Shown: piece by piece, positions 9,901 to 15,000 of the stretch | Numbering within the stretch: position 1 is the first letter of the stretch | Layout: each line of letters starts with the position of its first letter | Assembly (NCBI GenBank): GCA_963170055.1 | Contig: CAUJGJ010000336.1 | Span: 922,701-937,700 of the forward strand | DNA: 15,000 bases | Reading direction: 5' to 3' | Source of the DNA: Halisarca cf. caerulea | Taxonomy: Eukaryota > Porifera > Demospongiae > Chondrillida > Halisarcidae | The notes under the pieces: generated by a model | Database searches by the model: none | Told to the model about the DNA's origin: nothing | The model's input: only the letters and a program-made list of their open reading frames with translations | Translations under genes and position numbers: made by a program

Positions 9901-11558
9901 CTGTAGATCATGTAGATCATGTAGATCTTGTAGATCCTGTAGATCCTGTAGATGTAGTAGATCCTGTAGATCCTGTAGATGTAGTAGATCCTGTAGACCC
10001 TGTAGATCATGTAGATCATGTAGATCTTGTAGATCATGTAGATCCTGTAGATCCTGTAGATCATGTAGATCGTGTAGATCCTGTAGATCCTGTAGATCAT
10101 GTAGATCTTGTAGATCCTGTAGATCCTGTAGATGTAGTAGATCCTGTAGATCCTGTAGATCATGTAGATCATGTAGATCCTGTAGACCCTGTAGATCCTG
10201 TAGATCATGTAGATCATGTAGATCTTGCAGATCCTGTAGATCCTGTAGATGTAGTAGATCCTGTAGATCCTGTAGATCATGTAGATCATGTAGATCCTGT
10301 AGATCATGTAGATCCTGTAGATCCTGTAGATCATGTAGATCATGTAGATCTTGTAGATCCTGTAGATCCTGTAGATGTAGTAGATCCTGTAGATCCTGTA
10401 GATGTAGTAGATCCTGTAGACCCTGTAGATCATGTAGATCATGTAGATCTTGTAGATCCTGTAGATCCTGTAGATGTAGTAGATCATGTAGATCCTGTAG
10501 ATCATGTAGATGTAGTAGATCATGTAGATCCTGTAGATCCTGTAGATCCTGTAGATCATGTAGATCCTGTAGATCCTGTAGATCCTGTAGATCCTGTAGA
10601 TCATGTAGATGTAGTAGATCATGTAGATCCTGTAGATCCTGTAGATCATGTAGATCGTGTAGATCCTGTAGATCCTGTAGATCATGTAGATCTTGTAGAT
10701 CCTGTAGATCCTGTAGATGTAGTAGATCATGTAGATCCTGTAGATCATGTAGATGTAGTAGATCATGTAGATCCTGTAGATCCTGTAGATCCTGTAGATC
10801 ATGTAGATCCTGTAGATCCTGTAGATCCTGTAGATCCTGTAGATCATGTAGATGTAGTAGATCATGTAGATCCTGTAGATCCTGTAGATCATGTAGATCG
10901 TGTAGATCCTGTAGATCCTGTAGATCATGTAGATCTTGTAGATCCTGTAGATCCTGTAGATGTAGTAGATCCTGTAGATCCTGTAGATCATGTAGATCAT
11001 GTAGATCCTGTAGACCCTGTAGATCCTGTAGATCATGTAGATCATGTAGATCTTGCAGATCCTGTAGATCCTGTAGATGTAGTAGATCCTGTAGATCCTG
11101 TAGATCATGTAGATCATGTAGATCCTGTAGATCATGTAGATCCTGTAGATCCTGTAGATCATGTAGATCATGTAGATCTTGTAGATCCTGTAGATCCTGT
11201 AGATGTAGTAGATCCTGTAGATCCTGTAGATGTAGTAGATCCTGTAGACCCTGTAGATCATGTAGATCATGTAGATCTTGTAGATCCTGTAGATCCTGTA
11301 GATGTAGTAGATCATGTAGATCATGTGGATGTAGTAGATCCTGTAGATCCTGTAGATGTAGTAGATCATGTAGATCCTGTAGATCATGTAGATGTAGTAG
11401 ATCATGTAGATCCTGTAGATCCTGTAGATCCTGTAGATCATGTAGATCCTGTAGATCCTGTAGATCCTGTAGATCCTGTAGATCATGTAGATGTAGTAGA
11501 TCATGTAGATCCTGTAGATCATGTAGATCCTGTAGATCATGTAAATCCCGTAGATGTA
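6951..11558 (+). repeat. 9-bp array, left (512 units) with higher-order structure
   Basis: The unit is GTAGAT followed by a variable triplet: CCT, CAT, GTA, CTT or CGT. The length is 4,608 bp, exactly 512 units, and register is never lost. The variable triplets form long repeated strings. The rare variant CTTGCAGAT recurs at 7587, 8307, 8730, 8964, 9387, 10224 and 11052, at spacings of 720, 423, 234, 423, 837 and 828 bp, all multiples of nine. TGGATGTAG recurs at 9661 and 11326 (1,665 bp), and a 243-bp block near 10449-10692 is tandemly doubled. As nine is divisible by three, a stop-free frame stays stop-free, giving frames of over 1,500 codons on both strands; these are not genes. Confidence 0.95.
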
Positions 11559-11677
11559 GTAATGTTGGTTGTTCTTGATCTATATGATACTCAGTTGGCC
11601 CAGAGTTGAAATTATTATACCATAAAAGATAATAAGGGATGTGTACAGTGTGCATGGTTAATTATTTAGAGACTATT
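11559..11677 (+). repeat. Foldback element, left inner arm
   Basis: 119 bp between the left array and the centre of the palindrome. Its inner 40 bp (11638-11677) match 11685-11724 perfectly in inverted orientation. The outer part matches with several substitutions and small indels, for example TTGGCCCAGAGTTG against TTGGGTTG. Confidence 0.9.
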
Positions 11678-11724
11678 TTGTAATAATAGTCTCTAAATAA
11701 TTAACCATGCACACTGTACACATC
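11638..11724. repeat. Central perfect palindrome: 40-bp arms, 7-nt spacer
   Basis: GATGTGTACAGTGTGCATGG and the next 20 bases are exactly complementary to 11685-11724. The spacer is TTGTAAT at 11678-11684. The centre of symmetry of the whole element is at 11681. As RNA this would be the tip of a very long hairpin. Confidence 0.96.
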
Positions 11725-11803
11725 ACTTATCATCTTTTACGGTTACATATAATAATTTCAACCCAACTGAGTATCATATAGGTCAACAACAAACCAACAT
11801 TAC
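11685..11803 (-). repeat. Foldback element, right inner arm
   Basis: Inverted counterpart of 11559-11677, also 119 bp, with compensating small indels. It ends at the first complete unit of the right array. Confidence 0.9.
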
Positions 11804-13351
11804 TACATCTACAGGATTTACTACATCTACTACATCTACAGGATCTACATGATCTACTACATCTACATGATCTACATGATCTACTACATCTACATGATCT
11901 ACATGATCTACAGGATCTACAGGATCTACATGATCTACATGATCTACAGGATCTACAGGATCTACAGGATCTACAGGATCTACAGGATCTACTACATCTA
12001 CATGATCTACAGGATCTACAGGATCTACATGATCTACAGGATCTACATGATCTACTACATCTACATGATCTACATGATCTACACGATCTACAGGATCTAC
12101 AGGATCTACAGAATCTTCATGATCTACATGATCTACAGGATCTACAGGGTCTACAGGATCTACATGATCTACAGGATCTACATGATCTACAGGATCTACA
12201 TGATCTACAGGATCTACATGATCTACAGGATCTACAGGGTCTACAGGATCTACATGATCTACAGGATCTACATGATCTACAGGATCTACAGGATCTATAT
12301 GATCTACAGGATCTACATGATCTACAGGATCTACAGGATCTACAGGATCTACAGGATCTATATGATCTACAGGATCTACATGATCTACATGATCTACACG
12401 ATCTACAGGATCTACATGATCTACATGATCTACTACATCTACATGATCTACAGGATCTACAGGATCTATATGATCTACAGGATCTACATGATCTACATGA
12501 TCTACACGATCTACAGGATCTACATGATCTACATGATCTACTACATCTACATGATCTACATGATCTACAAGATCTACAGGATCTACATGATCTACATGAT
12601 CTACATGATCTACTACATCTACATGATCTACATGATCTACACGATCTACTACATCTACATGATCTACAGGATCTACAGGATCTACAGGATCTACATGATC
12701 TACAGGATCTACTACATCTACAGGATCTACAGGATCTACATGATCTACAGGATCTACAGGATCTACAGGATCTACATGATCTACAGGATCTACAGGATCT
12801 ACATAATCTACTACATCTACATGATCTACAGGATCTACAGGATCTACATGATCTACAGGATCTACAGGATCTACATAATCTACTACATCTACATGATCTA
12901 CAGGATCTACAGGATCTACATGATCTACAGGATCTACATGATCTACAGGATCTACAGGATCTACATGATCTACATGATCTACTACATCTACATGATCTAC
13001 AGGATCTACATGATCTACAGGATCTACAGGATCTACATGATCTACTACATCTACATGATCTACAGGATCTACAGGATCTACATGATCTACTACATCTACA
13101 TGATCTACAGGATCTACAGGATCTACATGATCTACAGGATCTACATGATCTACAGGATCTACAGGATCTACATGATCTACATGATCTACATGATCTACTA
13201 CATCTACATGATCTACAGGATCTACAGGATCTACATGATCTACAGGATCTACAGGATCTACACGATCTACATGATCTACATGATCTACATGAACTACAGG
13301 ATCTACAGGATCTACTACATTTACTACATCTACAGGGTCTACTACATCCAC
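11804..13351 (-). repeat. 9-bp array, right (172 units), inverted relative to left
   Basis: The same 9-bp unit as the left array, on the opposite strand (TACAGGATC/TACATGATC on plus). The length is 1,548 bp, exactly 172 units. Triplet use differs: the CTT variant, frequent on the left, appears about once here (near 12569), and the left array's long higher-order blocks and CTTGCAGAT marker are absent. The outermost and innermost units (GTGGATGTA, GTAAATGTA; GTAAATCCT, GTAGATGTA) match those of the left array, showing common origin with independent evolution of the interiors. Open frames over it are periodicity artefacts. Confidence 0.95.
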
Positions 13352-13488
13352 TAGACCTCCATACAGCATACCTTCACTTGTACCATATATAGCTACTCCA
13401 ACTACGCTTTTCTGCAGCGAGGATCCTATTACGCAATAGTAGTAGTATGTTACATAATATTGGGAACTCTGTATATGTGCCATCACCC
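13352..13488 (-). repeat. Foldback element, right outer arm
   Basis: 137 bp, the inverted counterpart of 6807-6950, ending in CCATCACCC at the right terminus. Confidence 0.92.
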
Positions 13489-13496
13489 AGGAGTTT
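13489..13496. repeat. 8-bp target-site duplication, right copy
   Basis: AGGAGTTT directly after the right terminus, identical to 6799-6806. Removing the element and one copy joins CAAAGGAGTTTGGACTG and restores an intron 1 of about 669 bp. Confidence 0.8.
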
Positions 13497-13536
13497 GGAC
13501 TGAGTGCCATTCGAGCGACTTAAGAGTCCGGCTCAC

Positions 13537-13607
13537 CCTTCTGTGGAAGCAGTAACTATAGCAATCTTTCCCTCCAGAGGAGGTCTTCTCTGAACACGTG
13601 TACCCAT
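13537..13607 (-). CDS. DHRS4: DHRS4-like SDR, exon 1 (start codon, coenzyme-binding motif)
   Basis: This exon encodes 23 residues plus two bases of a Gly codon, from the ATG at 13607-13605. It ends in LEGKIAIVTASTE-G, which is beta-strand A plus the glycine-rich loop of the SDR Rossmann fold; TASTEGIG is the DHRS4-type variant of TGxxxGIG. The donor is GTGAGC at 13536. The split Gly codon (GG|C) is completed by exon 2, which continues IGLAIA as the family requires. The in-frame ATG gives a short, Arg-rich N-terminus (MGTRVQRRPP). The frame stays open for 17 further codons upstream to a TAA at 13661-13659, with no second in-frame ATG. An out-of-frame ATG sits at 13650. The start is therefore less certain than the exon. 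The AGGAGTTT target repeat of the intronic element ends only 40 bp downstream of the donor. Confidence 0.85.
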
Positions 13608-13948
13608 ACGGCGAAGCAGTCCAGCTCTTATTCCGGCAGCCAACGACCATGTGTTACGTTACACCATGTTTTCCGTATAACCTTTTAGTATTTTGCCGTA
13701 TACTCAAACTGCCAAATAACCTGTGTTAATTGGACTCAAAATCTGTTCTTACTATAACTTTCAGCTTTTGTGTTTGTGATATTTTCAGTAAGAGCTACGT
13801 AAGTACTGTCTAAAAGTGCAGAAAAGTTCCTTTACACCAAAGATAAATAGTTTAACCATAAATACTCTAACCATCCCTATACCCACTGATGATCAGGTGA
13901 CACGTGTGCGCATGCAAGTGACGTAAGGTAGTGGATTCGCTTAACATC
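13608..13948 (-). promoter_or_regulatory. 5' leader and presumed promoter of the SDR gene
   Basis: This is the region between the assigned start codon and the upstream 19-bp array. On the minus strand it carries two ATGs ahead of the assigned start. The first opens a two-codon frame (ATG GTG TAA, 13667-13659). The second, at 13650-13648, is in a different frame from the gene and overlaps exon 1. If the transcript begins upstream of 13667, both would act as upstream start codons. No convincing TATA box or other core element can be assigned; the promoter itself is inferred from position only. Confidence 0.35.
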
Positions 13949-14198
13949 ATGGCCACGTACATGCACCATGGCCACGTACATGCACCATGGCCACGTACAT
14001 GCACCATGGCCACGTACATGCACTATGGCCACGTACATGCACCATGGCCACGTACATGCACCATGGCCACGTACATGCACCATGGCCATGTACATGCACC
14101 ATGGCCAGGTACATGCACCATGGCCAGGTACATGCACCATGGCCAGGTACATGCACCATGGCCACGTACATGCACCATGGCCAGGTACATGCACCATG
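13949..14198. repeat. 19-bp minisatellite, 13 units, upstream of the gene
   Basis: The unit ATGGCCACGTACATGCACC repeats with ATG every 19 bp from 13949 to 14196. Left units have CCACGT; units from 14101 mostly have CCAGGT. Each unit contains CCATGG and the self-complementary words GTAC and TGCA. The period is not a multiple of three and the unit is stop-free, so all plus frames (and minus frames) are open. These are not genes. It lies about 340 bp upstream of the assigned start codon. Confidence 0.95.
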
Positions 14199-15000
14199 AA
14201 CATAATAAAACTGTGCCAAGAACACTGGATTGCATGAGATTATTAATTTTTATTACATTTGACTCAGTATTTTAATATATGCTCATACAACAGAAATTAT
14301 TAAATTTAATTAGATGCAGCCTAAACTACATGAGTAGCCTAAATGAAGAAATGCACATTATGTACATTATACATTATATCAGTGAGCATGTTGGCTTGGT
14401 GCGTTCAGCTAGTTAGCACTCTGCCTTCTGTTCTGTGGGAACTGCTAACTTTGTAAAGTGCATGCGCGCATGGAACCAGCATGCTATTTGGGCTAACATG
14501 CATAATTAAGTCCATCTGATTCATACACTCTTAGTACTTTATTGTATAGTGGTTGCCCCTTTTGGGAGGTTCCAAATGTTTCTAAACTTTAAATTAGTTA
14601 TAGCTATAAGGAGAACTTTCTATGGGCCATGCAGGTGTCTTGTCCCTTATAAGCGAGATCTGCACTCTTCATGCAAGACAGTCTACAATTAGAAGTCTAA
14701 AATAGTGTGATCTTTAATTTGATCATGCAGAGGAGTGCTAGCATGTTGGGTGTTGACCCCCAGGCCTATACATACATGCATATGCATGCACCAGGCCTCC
14801 TAGCTGTCAATTGGGGCCAAGCCCCAGCCTCCTATATCATACCAAAGAACAGGCCTAGGCCCGGTTGATTGCATACCCGAACTCATGCAATTTAAATTGG
14901 CCTATATTCCATGCATGAGCCGCATACTTTGCAACTGTGCAATTTACAGTTACTGTACCTCAATTTTATAATTTCTAGCATAAATTTTGCATTATTATCT
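14199..15000. other. AT-rich intergenic sequence, no gene recognised
   Basis: This contains many TGCATGCA, GGCCTAGGCC and TAATTA words and looks like old dispersed repeats. No exon with family resemblance was found on either strand. Confidence 0.5.
14393..14450 (+). other. Possible tRNA-derived (SINE-like) relic
   Basis: GTTCAGCTAGTTAGCACTCT followed by GCCTTCTG resembles the D-arm/A-box and anticodon-arm region of tRNA-derived SINEs. No B-box (GGTTCGAATCC-like) follows at the right distance and no acceptor stem is seen, so it is at best a decayed fragment. Confidence 0.2.

Larger units (their letters stand above)
6807..13488. mobile_element. Giant foldback-type palindromic element (6,682 bp)
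   Basis: Seen: the ends are inverted copies beginning GGGTGATGG, flanked by identical AGGAGTTT. Layout: outer unique arm (6807-6950), 9-bp array (6951-11558), inner unique arm (11559-11677), 7-nt spacer, inner arm (11685-11803), 9-bp array (11804-13351), outer arm (13352-13488). The outer arms differ by about three substitutions and one 7-bp indel, so they are separate, ageing copies rather than a mirror artefact. No transposase is present, so it is non-autonomous. Known: foldback elements of Drosophila and TU elements of sea urchin have long inverted repeats built from tandem units, and 8-bp target duplications are typical of hAT- and P-type transposases among others. Inferred: a transposase supplied in trans moved it into intron 1 of the SDR gene. 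The superfamily cannot be decided from the termini. Confidence 0.82.
1551..13607 (-). other. DHRS4: Gene span (5' part): DHRS4-like SDR, five exons visible
   Basis: This is the extent of a split gene on the minus strand. Seen: five exons of 71, 178, 102, 71 and 52 bp, each bounded by AG acceptors and GT donors. Intron phases are 2, 0, 0 and 2, so the joined exons give one uninterrupted 158-codon frame. Introns 1 to 4 are 7359, 1445, 1982 and 797 bp. Known family: DHRS4 (NADP-dependent retinol dehydrogenase/reductase, SDR superfamily) is about 250-280 residues long and reduces retinal and other carbonyls, typically in peroxisomes or mitochondria. The Tyr-x-x-x-Lys catalytic pair, the rest of the fold and any C-terminal peroxisomal signal are absent from the window. 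They probably lie past the left edge, so the gene appears cut by the window rather than broken. Every intron contains repeat DNA. Related SDR families such as DHRS2 remain possible, but VTAST(E/D)GIG, TVCHVGK and [10 protein letters not shown] are most like DHRS4. Confidence 0.88.

Noticed and set aside
6856..11655. Open frames of 1,530-1,599 codons on minus and 1,558 on plus (Val-Asp-X, Asp-Leu-Gln or Ile-Tyr-Arg repeats)
   Set aside because: They are open on both strands and in more than one frame because the 9-bp unit is divisible by three and stop-free in those frames. They show no codon-level constraint and run from unique arm sequence into the array.
6807..13488. Assembly or library palindrome artefact
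   Set aside because: The arms differ by substitutions and indels, have different array lengths and orders, and are bounded by a target duplication, none of which a mirrored read would give.
11783..13510. 575-codon minus and 501-codon plus frames over the right array
   Set aside because: Same periodicity artefact as the left array. The minus frame begins outside the element and reads through the outer arm without any domain.
13877..14275. Several 70-114 codon frames on both strands (His/Met/Cys/Trp-rich)
   Set aside because: All are products of the stop-free 19-bp minisatellite.

Overview
The window is eukaryotic, most likely from a marine invertebrate animal. The evidence is five phase-compatible exons with GT/AG introns of a metazoan-type short-chain dehydrogenase/reductase (SDR) resembling DHRS4, together with very high minisatellite content and LINE-type 3' tails. 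The species cannot be read from the sequence. A sponge is a guess only, from the abundance of TGCATGCA- and TACGTACATG-type words.

The only supported protein-coding gene is this SDR on the minus strand, read from right to left. Its exons are 13607-13537 (start), 6177-6000, 4554-4453, 2470-2400 and 1602-1551. Joined, they encode 158 residues in one open frame: the NADP-binding TASTEGIG motif, an SSRK turn, NAAV, the structural Asn (DVNVK) and the catalytic Ser (ISSIAGY). The YxxxK active-site exon and the C-terminus were not found and presumably lie beyond the left edge.

Almost everything else is repeat DNA. Intron 5 (left edge to 1550) holds a 26-bp minisatellite interrupted by a 586-bp insert. 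Intron 4 holds a 46-bp CCA-rich minisatellite. Intron 3 holds about 70 copies of a 17-bp unit plus a LINE-like 3' tail. Intron 2 holds another LINE-like tail and a GT-rich microsatellite. Intron 1 is 7.36 kb, of which 6.68 kb is one element. A 19-bp minisatellite of 13 units lies about 340 bp upstream of the start codon.

The standout feature is the element in intron 1 (6807-13488). It is a giant foldback-type palindrome, flanked by an exact 8-bp direct repeat AGGAGTTT. Each arm has a unique outer segment, an array of 9-bp units (512 units on the left, 172 on the right, both exactly in 9-bp register) and a unique inner segment. The arms meet at a 40-bp perfect inverted repeat around a 7-nt spacer. 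The left array carries multi-scale higher-order repeats. The long open frames over all these arrays are by-products of repeat periodicity and are not annotated as genes.
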